DNA from: Jacaranda mimosifolia
Lineage: Eukaryota > Streptophyta > Magnoliopsida > Lamiales > Bignoniaceae
Length of the DNA: 64,000 bases
Assembly: GCA_018894105.1 (NCBI GenBank)
Contig: CM032125.1
Coordinates: 34,519,032 to 34,583,031 of the forward strand
Direction of reading: 5' to 3'
Made by a program: the position numbers and the translations under genes. Every line of letters starts with the position of its first letter. The stretch's first letter is position 1. Under the pieces are notes generated by a model, which did no database searches, was not told the DNA's origin, and saw only the letters and a program-made list of their open reading frames with translations. Positions 1 through 12,040 of this stretch are shown in pieces.

Positions 1-1824
1 CTATAGATGCTCGTAATTAACTTACCACAACTCCAAGATGAGCCACATAACCAAGAACATATCCAAGAGGCAGACCAAAAACATAGTAACAAGCCAGGTT
101 GATGTAAGCCACCAGCGCTTGCCATCCGCCTCCTATGGCAACACCTGCATTTCGATCCAAAAGACTTAGATAAGGAGAACATAGTTCGTTAATTTGAATG
201 TTTGCTATATATAATTCAATAGCATGCCTGATATCACTGGCTGGATGCTATTGAGCAGCATTGTAATTCCAAGTAGGCCTGAAAGATGAGCCACGGCCCG
301 TCTCATGTCCTCAGTATCAGTAAAAATAATAGGAAAGTAATTTCTAGTTGCAAGGACAACAATCATGCAAAGAATCCCAATTAGAAAGGATTGGAAGAGA
401 GTCACATAGACTGAATATCTCGCCGCTCTTGGATGTCCCATGCCAAGCTCATTTGAGACCCGAACGCTGAAATGAGAAGAAGTTTGAAGATAAATGTTGC
501 AGACCATATGGAAATGGAGTGCTAGAATGCACAAAAATAGGGAGTGATTTATATTGATATTTCACCTTATAGCAGCATTGACTCCTATGAATATCATTGT
601 TTCCCAGCCATCGATATTCATGCTGGATGACAAACCGAAGAAAATATTAATACTTTAAAGAGAATGTATCGACAAGTATGTGCTAAATAAAGATTGTTTG
701 GCCATTAACAATGATAAACAACATAACGTATCTATGTCACTTGACAAAGCAATACACGTCTCAATTCCTCAGAATGCTATAAATAGGAAATTTGCTTCTA
801 CTTTCAGATATTGATATAGTACTCCAATAATGCCCTAAGGACACATTAGTAAAAATCCCAAATGAAAAATATGACTTAATTGGATGGACCGTTAAAGTGC
901 ACCCAGACTCAATCAATATAAATACCAATTTTCACAGTGAAAAAGGACATTGAAACATGTTTTCAGACTCGAGCACTATTTCTACGTGAGTGCATTTTTG
1001 AAATGGAAACTCACTACTCAATATTTTCCAAAAAGGCCATGGAATCCAATTTCTGGGCAACATTATACAATACAATATGATATATGAAGAATATATTATC
1101 ATAGTGCATGAATCAGAATGCAAATAGCTAAAGTTGGCTCTTCTTTCAAGTTAGTTAATGAAATTTTTTATGCCATATTTAATATATCATAAGAGAGTAA
1201 TCTATGCTCACCATATAGAAAGGGAACCAACTGAAGTAACAGCATTATCAAGATGGCCAGTAAGGATAATGATGCTCATCATATACCATATCTCCAGGCA
1301 TAGCATAACAGCAGATGCCAAAGACAGCCTTACAAAAGCCCAAATGTTGCGAAAAGCGGCCCAAGAGAACCCCTTCCAACCATCCTTACACCAAACAACA
1401 ACATAAACAAATTGTGAAATTGCAGTGCCCCAACCCGTTAGATCAAACGCTACGGCTGCACCAGTTGCTCCCCAACCAAATACATCAATAAAGAGCCAAC
1501 AGAAAAAAATTGTTGAAAGCAGAGTAAATGCTCCTATCCATGCAAGAACACTAACTTTGCTCTGGGCTTGAAGAAATTTTTGGGTCGGAAAAGTAAAAGC
1601 TAGGGCACATAGCTGAGGGTGTAAATTCCTGCCGGATTGGCTATTTCATCCTGTTGTCCAAATAACTTAAGAATTGGAGTGGCAAATATATAGAGTGGAG
1701 AAACAAGAACGCAAGTAGCTAAAAGAATTATAATGGAGCGTTGCATGTAAACGCCGAGCATGTGAACTTGTCCAGCACCAAATGCCTGACCGCAAAGAGT
1801 CTCAAGAGCACTCCCCATACCAAG

Positions 1825-3350
1825 CTACAAAATATTGCAAATAATTCCATATCAGATTCTTCCAATCTCAGGTTTCAATATTCGGCACACAAGTAATTTG
1901 TCTTATGTAAAATACCAAATGATCTACGTCCTCTAGGACAATGCAGTTAGAACATCATGTGTATCAACATAAGGAAACAAAAAACTCCTATATAATAACA
2001 AGAACTAAAAATCTGAATTTTGTGAATATATTTGAATAACTATCATCAATACATGTAATGGATGTACAAAAGAAACAAATGTATTTTCAGATAAAACTTC
2101 TTGGACTAACATTTCTTTCTTGAGAGCTGTATTGGTTTTAACCTTGCATTAATATATAGTCAAGATGCTACAAATCCATAGTATTGCCTTTTCCCATTAA
2201 CACTTTTGCTTTTTTTGTTTTATCTTGTACAAGAGATCTATGCAAGGCAATAACTTTGGATAGAGATGCAAACGAGCCGAGCTTTGGCCATTTTTTCAGA
2301 CTCGAGCTTGAGCTCAAATCAAATGAATTGAGCTCGAGCTCAAGCTCGGGAAATTGAGGCTTGAGCTCGGCTCGGCTCTATTCATTAGGTTTGAACTTAT
2401 AATTAAGCTATAGGCTTGAATTCGGCTTAGGCTCGAGTTCGGCTTAGGCTCGAACTCGAAAAGTTAAATTATTTTATAAAAAGAATTGAAATTAGTAAAT
2501 TTTATTATATTTTTTATACATAAATATTTTTTTAAATAAAAAATATAGCTCGCGAGCTTGCGAACAAGAATTATTTGGCTCGAACTCTGCTTGAAACTTA
2601 CATGAGCTCGGCTCGAGCTCGAATTTTTCGAACTCGAGCCAACTCGTAAGGCTCGCGAGTTGGCTCGGTTCGTTTGCATCCCTAACTTTGGACATCTTTA
2701 CATTGACTCAAGCCTCAATTTGTTGGAGCATAAAATGTTATATCACAAAACTCCAAGTATCATATGGACAGAAGATACAGCCTCTATATATAGGAAAAAG
2801 AATTGACTATTGTTGGAAGAAAAAAAAATTATAGCTACTGAAATCTCATAATACTCATCATGAGCTTGATAATAATTTGGTACTTAATTAGAAAAATAAA
2901 GCAGTCAAATTATAAAAAAAACACGTAAATCCATTATAAAATAAAAATGATGGTGTATATAAGCCCATGTATTAATTACTAAATCTAATTTTATTAAACA
3001 AATCAAGAACAAAAACCCACAACAAGAGCATGCTAAGAGAAAAAGGGGGAAAGAAGCAAAAATCAAACCGTCAACCTTAATATTTCTCCGGTTTAAATCC
3101 ATTATTAGATTCCCTATTCGATGTCATAAATATATAATATATATAATATATGTATTAAATATTTTCTTATAAAATTAATTAATTAACTTGCATTGCAACA
3201 AGATGGAACAGAGAGAATCCAAAGTAATATTTCTTACCACATGCAAACTATCAAGAAAAGAAAAACAAGATAAAACGAAGACCAATCACAAATAAACACA
3301 TGAAAGGACAATCAAAAACTATATATGCAATAAATAGTACATGAACTGAC
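1825..3350 (-). other. Intron 1 of the decayed MATE copy, with nested MITE
   Basis: A 1.5 kb AT-rich intron between exons 1 and 2. The donor is TTG|GTCAGT and the acceptor TTTGTAG|CTTGG. Apart from the hAT-like MITE at 2261-2684 nothing coding was seen; short open frames at 2464-2695 are MITE sequence. Confidence 0.6.
2261..2684. mobile_element. hAT-type MITE, 424 bp, GAGCTCGAGC-rich
   Basis: Both ends carry a terminal inverted repeat: TAGAGATGCAAACGAGCC at the left, and GGTTCGTTTGCATCCCTA (inverse complement TAGGGATGCAAACGAACC) at the right. The 8-bp direct repeat ACTTTGGA flanks it exactly at 2253-2260 and 2685-2692, the size made by hAT transposases. The body is made of GAGCTCGAGCTCG-type imperfect palindromes around an AT-rich centre. 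No transposase is present, so it is non-autonomous. It sits in intron 1 of the decayed MATE copy. Confidence 0.88.
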
Positions 3351-3742
3351 CAAGAATCCGAAAGAAAAGGTATAGATAACTGAGAGTGCAATAGAAAAAG
3401 CGGAGAGTTCGATATCTCCGATATGGCCAGCGAACGCGTTGATGACGGAGGTGTTTCCATACTGGCAGAGGATCTGAAAAGCTATGGGGCCGCCGATTCT
3501 CCACAGCCTTGCTGATTCTATGCCGAAAACTCTCCGCCATGCTTTTAGCCCCTTCAGGGCCGGCAGGTAGTCTCCGTCGTCTCCGATCAGCTGGAGCTGG
3601 CCGGAGTTCGGCTCTAGCAGCTGTGCCTCCATTGGGCGCCGTTGGTCGTGGAAGTAGGTGGTAGGGAGGCACAGGAAGTTGCTCTCGAGCTACACCTTGT
3701 AATGTCTTACCATATGGTTTCTTAGGACAGAATAATATAGAG

Positions 3743-4831
3743 TAGGCCTGTAAATGGGTAGGATATTACCCTATTTAAATTCAAAATATTATACCCATGT
3801 TTATATATGTACTCATATTTATTAAATATAATATAATGGATATGGGTAGGGTCTATACTCATAAATTATCCATGTATCCATACCAATATATTACCCATTG
3901 CTTTATATTTAAATTCAATTTATGAACCTAAAAATTGTTTATACCGAAATTAAATTTATATTAATGATAAATTTTTTATATATAAAAATTATAAATATGT
4001 GAATGAGCGGTAACAATTAAATAAATTTTTTTATTAAAAATTAAACTAAATTAATAAAATTAATAAATTGAGATTGCAATTTTTTTAAAAAAAAAATTGA
4101 AATAGCATAGCAACAGTTGAACACTTTTTATTAATAAAATTAATAATGGAATAAATATTTTTATAAAAACAGTTAATAAATTTAATTTTGCTAATGAATA
4201 AAGTTTATTAATATAGAAATTAACTGTTTTTATAAAATTAAATATAGAAAAAGTTTTTGCTCTTAAACTGTTTTTATTAACTATTTTTTTAATAAACTGT
4301 ATATAAACCGTATTTTTTTAATAAAATGTTTTTATTCACTATTTTTTTAATAAACTGTATGTTTTTTTAATAAACTATTTTTATTAACTGTTTTTTTAAT
4401 AAACTGTTTTTATGAACTGTTTTAATTAACTACTTTTAAACTGTATTTTTTTTTAATTAGCAAAAAGTTTAACTGCTAATAATATTAATAAAGTTTAACT
4501 ATTATATTAATAAAATAGTTAATTTAATTAGCAAAAAGTTTAAAATTAATTAATTTAAATTTAATGATTAAATTAAATATAGAAAAAAAATTATTTTTTG
4601 TTGTCATATGCAAAATAATATTTTTAGTATATATTAAGAAAATTAGTGTATACATTAAAAACATAAGTCTAATAAACTAGACTCAATGGGTCTTGGATTA
4701 GTTAGGGTAGGGTAGGATTAGGGTCTCATTCTTTTGAGTATTTTAGGATAGGGTAAAAATTGAGTATTTTTGTTTGGGTATTTTAGGGTATGAGTATGGG
4801 TAGGGTGATACCCTACCCATTTACAGGCCTA
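3743..4831. mobile_element. Non-autonomous hAT-type element, 1.09 kb, in the promoter of the decayed MATE copy
   Basis: The ends are perfect inverted repeats of about 20 bp: TAGGCCTGTAAATGGGTAGG at 3743 and its complement ending at 4831. The 8-bp target duplication ATATAGAG is identical at 3735-3742 and 4832-4839. The interior is AT-rich with repeated AATAAACTGTTTTTATT units and GGGTAGGGTA blocks near both ends, and has no open frame. It lies 110 bp upstream of the ATG at 3632, so it interrupts the promoter of that gene. The identical target duplication suggests a fairly recent insertion. Confidence 0.92.
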
Positions 4832-5844
4832 ATATAGAGTAGTAAATGTCACTATTACAGCTAGCACCTCAATGCGAAAACTACTCTTATATTCCTAACT
4901 TGGGCAAAGTGTCAAGATGCTATAAGCAGAAATTTTATTAAATACACCAGCAAAATATTTGTTAATTGGCAAATTGATCGAATGGCATCGCTTTCACGCT
5001 TAGAGAATCTTATAAAATGTTTGATAAATTATTTAAAAAAGTATATCATGGTTTTATATTTTTTTTAGAAAAAGTAATGAATTTATAACTTATTTTTAAA
5101 TTTTCTTATGATTTTAACCATGTTAATTATAAAATTATTTAAAATAAAATCTACCATTTTATAAGTTTCAAAAATATCTTAAAAATGTATGAAATTATAA
5201 AACATTTTAATAAATTTAACCAAACACCCTCTTTTATGTTTGAAGGTCGAGGTTTGAACATAATGAAATCTAGGTGAGCATGTGCATACATAAATAAATG
5301 AAAAAAGGAAAACTACAAAACACTTAATAATTTTTAAATAACATAATAAATAAGAGAGTTCCTAAAATCTAAAACATTAGAAGTTATAAATTGGGTCAAA
5401 TGCAATAAATTACCACTATATTAAATAAAGAATTTATTTTTCAATGAAGAGAGTAGTTTATGTAAGAATTAAGGGGTAATGTATTTTAAAAATAAATAAT
5501 TTATGATTTTCCAAGAATAAAATATAGTCGAATACATATCAATTACGATGATTAAATTTTAAAATTATTAAACACAAACAACTAGTCGAAGGGTCAATTC
5601 ACCTGCTACAAAAAAAGGCTCGTCCTTCCAAAAGCGACAACTTTTCATCCTGAGTTTGTTACCTATATTGACTCTATTTGTCAAATGTGTGGATGTGGAT
5701 CAAAGCTTTGTGTACGATACCAATGGAAAGATTTCGTGCAAAACACATGTTGATTTTTAAGAACATGACATTTTCCTCACAACTCACGTGATACAGAGTA
5801 TTTGCTCAAAGTCATGCTAGTAAAGATTTTGAAAAGGGCTGAAG

Positions 5845-6563
5845 TAATGTTTTGAAAATCGGATCAAATCAGCTCGCTCGATCAATTGGACTGATGATCG
5901 GAGGTCAGTTCGATCCAATTAAATCCTCAAAATTGGCGGTGGTCAAAATCGGTTGAAAATCGGTTCAACCGATTCACTCTTCTTCTTTTTTTTTTTAAAT
6001 TTTTTATTTTTTATTTTAAAAAAAAAAAGAAAAAGTAAAAAAGAAAAGAGATGAATTGAAGATGATGATTAAAAACTTTGGACATGTAATTTTTTAAAAT
6101 ATGAATTTAATTTTTTTGAAATTTAATGAATTGGTAGTTATATGTGAATGGTTATGTTTAATTTGTTATTTTATTTTATTTAATCTCTCTTAAATTATAT
6201 TGAATATTTAGCGTAGAAGAATTTATTTTTACTTGAAGTTAAAACATGATACAAATGATTACTTAAATTAATGTGAAATATTATTTTTTATTTATTTATA
6301 GTTGACTAATTGTGAAATAGTATTATTTTCTAAAAAACTTATTTAAAAATAAGTAAGTTGAAAATTTTTTTTAAATAATATTTTTTCTATATCAATTGAA
6401 AGTTTTATTTTTTGGTAATATTAAAATATTATATATATTTATAAAATTAAATATAATTATTACGCCATTATGGCGTCATACCAATTCAACAAGTGGTCGA
6501 ATCGGTTAAACCAGTAACTAGTAGCCTCACCGGTTCATTGTCCGGTCCGATTTTGAAAACATT
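5845..6563. mobile_element. hAT-like non-autonomous element, about 720 bp
   Basis: The left end reads TAATGTTTTGAAAATCGGA and the right end TCCGATTTTGAAAACATT, an inverted pair with few mismatches. The flanks are GGGCTGAAG (5836-5844) and GGGCTAAAG (6564-6572), a target duplication of 8-9 bp with one mismatch. Near both ends are CGGTTCAACCGATT-like blocks; the centre is AT-rich and non-coding. Confidence 0.78.
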
Positions 6564-7080
6564 GGGCTAAAGGTTAATTTGGTAGCTTCATTATTAAAAA
6601 AAAAAAAATGTGTTTCCATAAATGGACCTTCATATGTAAGAGAAATATCTATAAAGTGAAAGATGGACTTGGCCGAAAATTCTTATCCAACTCTTATAAA
6701 TACCCCTTAAAATGACTGAAGGAGAAGTCTAAATATTTTTATACTTGAAGTATTTTTTAGAAGTAATTAAGCGGCTTCCTAATTAGGGATCATACTTAAC
6801 ATTCTTTAACACAAAATTTTAAGAAAAATCCTGAAGCGGAGTTAACCCTGCATCACACGTCAAAATGATGTGTTAATCAACAAATTTTAACTTTGTCTTA
6901 ACAAAATATATTTTAAGACAAAGAAATAGTTAAAATAATGTTAAGGATCTTTTTATGTGTCTTGTGTTTTTATTTATATAATTCCATCAAATGAGCTTGA
7001 AGTAAGACACATAGAACATTATAAACATATAATAATGTTGTAATTATTTAATATTCTTTTGACATAGTACGAAGCAATTG

Positions 7081-7260
7081 GCTTGAAAGCAAATGATTTG
7101 ACCCAAAATCTCCAAGTAATGCTAGTCAACTAACAATTGTTCTTGAAAGAAAGTGATTTGACCCAAAATCTCCAAGTAATGCTAGTCAACTAACAATTGT
7201 TCTTGAAAGCAAGTGATTGACCCAAAATCTCCAAGTAATGCCAGTCAACTAATAATTGGT
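7081..7260. repeat. 60-bp tandem repeat, three copies
   Basis: Three nearly identical 60-bp units follow one another. Each contains TTGACCCAAAATCTCCAAGT and GTCAACTAACAATTG; copies 1 and 2 differ at a few bases and copy 3 has a 1-bp deletion and several changes. The near identity points to recent expansion by slippage or unequal exchange. Confidence 0.92.
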
Positions 7261-7262
7261 TG

Positions 7263-7467
7263 ATTCAATGGCTTATAATCCAATGGCATTAATTTCTTCT
7301 ATTATGTGGAATGTCTCGTATTTGAATTCGAATAAATTCCTCTGTGCACCTGATTGTGGAGTTTATACTTCCATTTAATTGATTTGATAATTAGATTCTA
7401 TTAACTTGTTGTAAGAATAATCTTCTAAATTTGATAATTGAATTTTATTAACTATCTGTAATATTTT

Positions 7468-7538
<71 letters not shown>
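7263..7538 (+). mobile_element. SINE copy with poly-A/(ATA)n tail
   Basis: Begins near TCAATGGCTTATAATCCAAT and ends with a 27-base A run followed by about 13 ATA units. The 3' body TTTGATAATTGAATTTTATT followed by a CTGTAAT stretch matches the 3' body of the SINE at 36160-36329, which places both in one family. The middle contains a partly repeated 3' segment. No clear target duplication was found. Confidence 0.6.
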
Positions 7539-8628
7539 CACTGTGGATTCTAGTGGTACAAACATATTTGATTAGTAAAATATTTGGCTATAAAAATCTG
7601 ATTATTTAATGTATGACAAAATATTGATAAATATATTGACCTATATGCATCTAAAGTTAGATAGTCAAATTCATGTCTCTTGTAATACTATCACTTCTTA
7701 GTAGTGGAAGTTCAACGTGACAATATTAATAGTCCACAGGGTTCAAAAAGAGGGGTCTTCTTCTTTTCTCTACTATTTTATCTTTTTAACTCAATAATTA
7801 ATATGAATAAAATAACACATTTCCTTAATTACCTCAAATAAGTAAGTGAGAATTGGAATCTTTTCGGGGAAAAAAAGGGAAGAAAATGGTGAAATTTGAC
7901 GCGTATAACTTTAGATATGTCCAAAATAAGATGAATATTACAAAATTACTCTTGAATTTACTTTCCTTTATTTGGAGTGAATTTGAGTTGATCCAATCAT
8001 TAGATTAAAGATCCAAATTAGACCATACTGATCACAACCACTTGCTAGTAGCATCTATGAATACTTCATAGAATAGATAATTTTAGAATGAATTACGTTT
8101 ACGATCTCTGAAGTTTGGTGAAGTTACAAAAAGGTCCTCACATTTTTAAAAATTATAATAACATCCTCAAACTATGTCGCTGTCTAATAATTTATTCTAA
8201 CCGTTAGATACCATTAAGATTTTTTATTCGCCATTAGAAATAATGCATGAAATTCTAAAATTGCCCTCCTAGTTAACGATCCATTGAATGAAAATACAAA
8301 AATACCCTTAAGTCTCAACAAAAATCACCCTTATGTGAATACCATAATTATTTTTGTAAACTATCTTTCGACATTTATACCTCATTTCCTTCAAATATCA
8401 ATTTTTGTGTCAAAGAATTTTCATTCCGTAATATCCCAACAACCCTAACTCTTTTTGCTTTCAAAATTTAGGATCAAACCGATGAACTGAGACCTTAAAA
8501 ACCCAACTCTTGAATAAGATATTTCTAGAACTCACATCATACAGGCACTAGTGAATGGTGTAACCGAAACTAATGCTACTGAAAACCAAGTTCTTTTAGA
8601 AGAGATATTCCTTACTAAGGACTTCCAT

Positions 8629-11600
8629 TTAGTCATTCACAGTGCCTTGCCCTCCCCATAACGATACGCGCTCAGTTGTCTTCTCAACCTGCAAGTTGAA
8701 GATCCTCAATATGATTCAAAGAAGCTAAATAAATTTAGTAACTAAGGTAAAATATTCGAAATGTGTGTGTGTGTGTGTGTGTGTAAGAACAATGACCTCA
8801 TGGTTCCAGTTTGTTCTATAAAGCATCAGCAAGAGGAGAAGCGTCTGCAGAGCCATTCCCCCCATCATGCCACCCCATAGTCCCTTTCAAATAAGGAAAA
8901 AGAAAAGCAGCAATGGTATAAAAGAGCTGTTTAAAGAAGAAATTACACAAGGAATCCAAATATGGCATCAAAATATGTTATAAGACATTTATATAAGCTC
9001 TTATATCTTATAAAATGTTTTTAGAACTTACAACGTTTTTAGTTCTTATTTTGAAAATAAGGTTTTAAATTATTTAGATAAGATAAAAATTAGAGTTTAT
9101 GATATACTAGTAACGGCTATTTTGCAGTTAATATTGCCAAAATTACATGATTTATTAAAAATTTAAAAATACGTTAGGAACGTCGTACTTTCTTTAAAAC
9201 AAATAAGACCTACATTTTACTTTGGGAGCCCATACGATCTTTTAAAATACATTAGGAACATCGTACTTTATTTAAAACAAATAAGACCTATATTTTACTT
9301 TGGAAGCACATATGATCTTTTTTTTTAAATTTATTTTAGTGAGGAGTTTATATACTCACTCAGACAGTTTAGTGAGTTTATAAGTTCCTCATAATATTTC
9401 ATAAGATATCATAAAATGTTGTGTATTTTTTAAATTTATAACTTTCAAAATAAGATGCTAGGAGTTTCTATTCAAATTTAAAATTTAAAAGAGCTCCTTT
9501 AATCTTAACCATATTCATGACAATTGTCATTAATTTTAACATTTTATAAACTCCAAAATCTTATTTTATCCACATAGTCAAGAGTTTATTTGTAGATTTA
9601 GCATTTTATAAACTCCAAATTATCTTATAACATATAAAAGCTTATTAGATCTTTTAAATAAACTAAACCAAACACCATCTTAACCCTCGTCCAATTCCTC
9701 AGAGTAAAAGTTGTCGTTCCAAATAGCAAGACATATAGAACTTCAAGAGCAAAATTTACCATCACTCCCATATTAGCCATAAAACCAAGAGTATATCCCA
9801 AAGGCAGACCAAATGCGTAATAACAAGCCAAGTTAATGTAAGCTACCAGCGCTTGCCACCCACCTCCTATGGCAACCCCTGCAAAGGGACTCAAACCGAA
9901 TTAAGATGGAGGTCAAAATGCACAAAATCCATGTGTATTACATTTTAATTCGAATCAACACCTGATATCACAGGCTGGACACTATTGAGAACCATCGTAA
10001 TTCCAAGGAGACCTGAAAGGCGAGCAACAGCTCTTTGCATATCTTTGCTATTAGTAAAAATAACAGCAAGTTGATTTCTCATGGCAAGGACAACGATCAT
10101 GCAAAGAATCCCAATAAGAAGTGACTGGACGACAGTAACACAGACGGAATATTTAGTTGCTCTGGGATGCCCGGAGCCAAGCTCGTTTGAAACTCGAACA
10201 CTGAGACATAAATGATTAGGCAGTTAAGAGGTTCAAGGTTAGAGACAAAAGCAAGCGGAAATGCTCTATAGGAGTTCAAGTTATGAATGAATTAAACCTA
10301 GTATAAAGCATCAATAAGCATCTAGATTTTTTACCTTATAGCAGCATTGATTCCAATGAACACCATAAGTTCCCAGTTATTTACATTCACACTGAAAAAT
10401 AAACCGGAGAAAAGATCAACATCTGAATACTTGCAAGAATGCCAATTCTAGAGATCACAGGACCAGCAAAATATCATCAGATAGTTTAAAACAACTATTA
10501 AATGCTCACAGGGATTCATGCAGATATCTTCATGTGATCTACATTAAGGTCAGATTCACGTTAACTCAAAACTTGCCACAATTTGGAAATGTGGGATTTC
10601 ACAATTGGACAGGACACATGTATAAATGAATTTTTAAATCCCAAATCCGAAAGTAATATGAACATGAGGGGGCAGAGTGAAGGTGTTTGTGACGAAACAA
10701 AAGATGAGCGACAGTACATATTTTTTCGGACAACATGACAAATTGTGAATAAGGCAAACTTACCAAATAGAAAGGGAACCAATTGCATTGACAGAATTAT
10801 TTAGATGGCCAGTGAGGATAACTATACTCATCAGATACCAGATCTCCAGGCATTGCATAACAGCAGATGCCACGGAGAGCCTTGCAAATGCCCACATCTC
10901 ACTAAATGCGGACCAAGAATATCCCTTCCAGCCATCCCTGCACCAACCAACCACATATATATATTGTGCAATTGCAACTCCCCAACTCGTTATATCATAT
11001 GCTATAGCAGCACCAGTTGTTCCCCATTGAAATATGTGAATGAAGAGCCAACAAAGGAAAATTTGTGAGACCATAGCAAAAAAAGTTATCCACATAAGCA
11101 CGGAAACTTTGCTCTGTGCTTGAAGGAATTTTTGGGTCGGAAAAGAAACAGCTAACGAAAACAATTGAGGAATGATCAGCATTGCATATGGTCCAGCAAG
11201 ATTTGCAATGTCATCCTGTTGGCCAAGGAGCTTAAGTATTGGGGTGGCAAACACATATAGCGGCAGAAGGAGGAAACAAGAGGCAAATAGTATTATCATT
11301 GATCGTTGCAGATAAATCCCAAGCATCTCAACCTTTCCAGCACCAAATGCCTGGCCACATAATGTCTCCAGAGCACTTGCCATCCCCAGCTACATATAGT
11401 ACAAAATCCAAATCAGTGTCGTTTCGTGTCCATTGCTGCGAATCTCAAGATAAGGTACCAATGTTGTTGTATTATCATCATGCTTATGAATATAACAAAC
11501 TGTGTAATTTTTTTGAGAACAAGAAGATGAACAAGGATAATGCAAATCCAAGTATTAAAATTAGCTGGTTCCACTAGCAAATAAATAAAGAAAATTTATA

Positions 11601-12040
11601 CCCACATCTCAACTTTGTCACATAGCAAGTAGTATTGCACTTACCATGAGATTGTAAATCAATTCTTTATTTCGATCCTATCAATTCACTAACTGATGGA
11701 AGTCTTCAAATTTGCAGGAAGGAAAAAAAACTATAACAAATTGAAGAACTGAGTTGCTAACCATGAAGCCGAAAGAGAAGTTGGAGATAACTGAGAGTGC
11801 AATAGAGAAGGCGGCGAGTTCAATATCACCTAGATGTCCGACGAACATGGTGGCAATGGAGTCAATGGCGGACTCGCACACGATTTGGAAGGCTATGGGG
11901 CCGCCAATTCCCCACAGCTTCACAGATTCAATGCAGAAAACTCTCCACCATGACTTCAGCTCTGTTGCCGGAAGGTAGTCGCCGTCGTCTCCGATCAGAT
12001 GGAGGTCGGCGGAGCTCTGGTCGAGCAGCGGCGCCTCCAT
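8629..12040 (-). CDS. MATE efflux transporter (DETOXIFICATION family), 488 aa
   Basis: Intact middle copy of the cluster. Seven exons on the minus strand: 11762-12040, 10764-11389, 10335-10391, 9962-10200, 9760-9878, 8797-8883, 8629-8688. They total 1467 nt and join in frame. MATE hallmarks: LGMASALETLCGQAFGAG at the start of exon 2, FPTQKFLQAQSKVSVL, VRVSNELGSGHPRATKYSV, VISGVAIGGGWQALVAYINL and GLWGGMM. The length is typical for a plant DTX protein with about 12 membrane helices. Family knowledge: proton-coupled export of flavonoids, alkaloids or other organic cations at the tonoplast or plasma membrane; the substrate cannot be read from sequence. The donor after exon 6 (GAG|GTCATT) is weak, and the C-terminus (VEKTTERVSLWGGQGTVND) is 14 residues shorter than in the next copy. 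Exon 1 has CESAIDSIATMF where the paralogue has CQFGTSSVTTMF. The ATG follows no in-frame alternative and gives the family start MEAPLL. Confidence 0.9.
8762..8784. repeat. (TG)n microsatellite
   Basis: Eleven uninterrupted TG dinucleotides inside intron 6 of the 488-aa MATE gene, just downstream of the exon 6 donor. Confidence 0.97.
8950..9683. mobile_element. PIF/Harbinger-like MITE remnant with internal 78-bp duplication
   Basis: In intron 5 of the 488-aa MATE gene. The right end CCAAACACCATCTTAA matches, inverted, the (G)GTGTTTGG ends of the MITE at 54863-55157, and the left arm shares TATAAGCTC and ATCTTATAA motifs with it. A 78-bp segment (AGGAACGTCGTACTTT...AAATAAGACCT) is tandemly duplicated at about 9165-9325. 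The left boundary is approximate. Confidence 0.5.

Larger units (their letters stand above)
26..3632 (-). pseudogene. MATE/DETOXIFICATION transporter, frameshifted copy, 3' end outside window
   Basis: First of three tandem MATE (proton/multidrug antiporter) genes, DTX33/34/35-like. Exons on the minus strand: 3351-3632, 1212-1824, 566-622, 228-466 and 26-144; exons 6-7 lie beyond the window start. Exon sizes match the intact neighbours (57, 239 and 119 nt for exons 3-5) except exon 2, which is 613 nt instead of 626. After NPAGIYTL the frame shifts to SYVP and a stop near 1600; the correct frame (QLCALAFTFPTQKFLQAQ and onward) resumes at once and stays open to the exon end. A single 13-nt deletion, removing about LLIVP, explains this. 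The donor after exon 4 is AG|GCATGC, a GC rather than GT. Exon 1 gives MEAQLLEP...FGFL and is open. If translated, the product stops within the first third, before most of the 12 membrane helices. A sequencing or assembly error is possible but a clean 13-nt loss makes real decay more likely. Confidence 0.82.
4832..8628. other. Spacer between the first and second MATE copies
   Basis: AT-rich DNA without a supported gene. It holds a MITE remnant ending in CCAAACACCCTC near 5232, the hAT-like element at 5845-6563, a 60-bp tandem triplication at 7081-7260 and a SINE with a long A/ATA tail at 7263-7538. The stretch 8085-8280 (starting near AATTACGTTTACGATCTC) resembles one arm of another MITE, but its partner was not found. 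Confidence 0.6.

Noticed and set aside
7081..7260. CRISPR-like array
   Set aside because: It is a direct tandem repeat without unique spacers, in a plant nuclear sequence.
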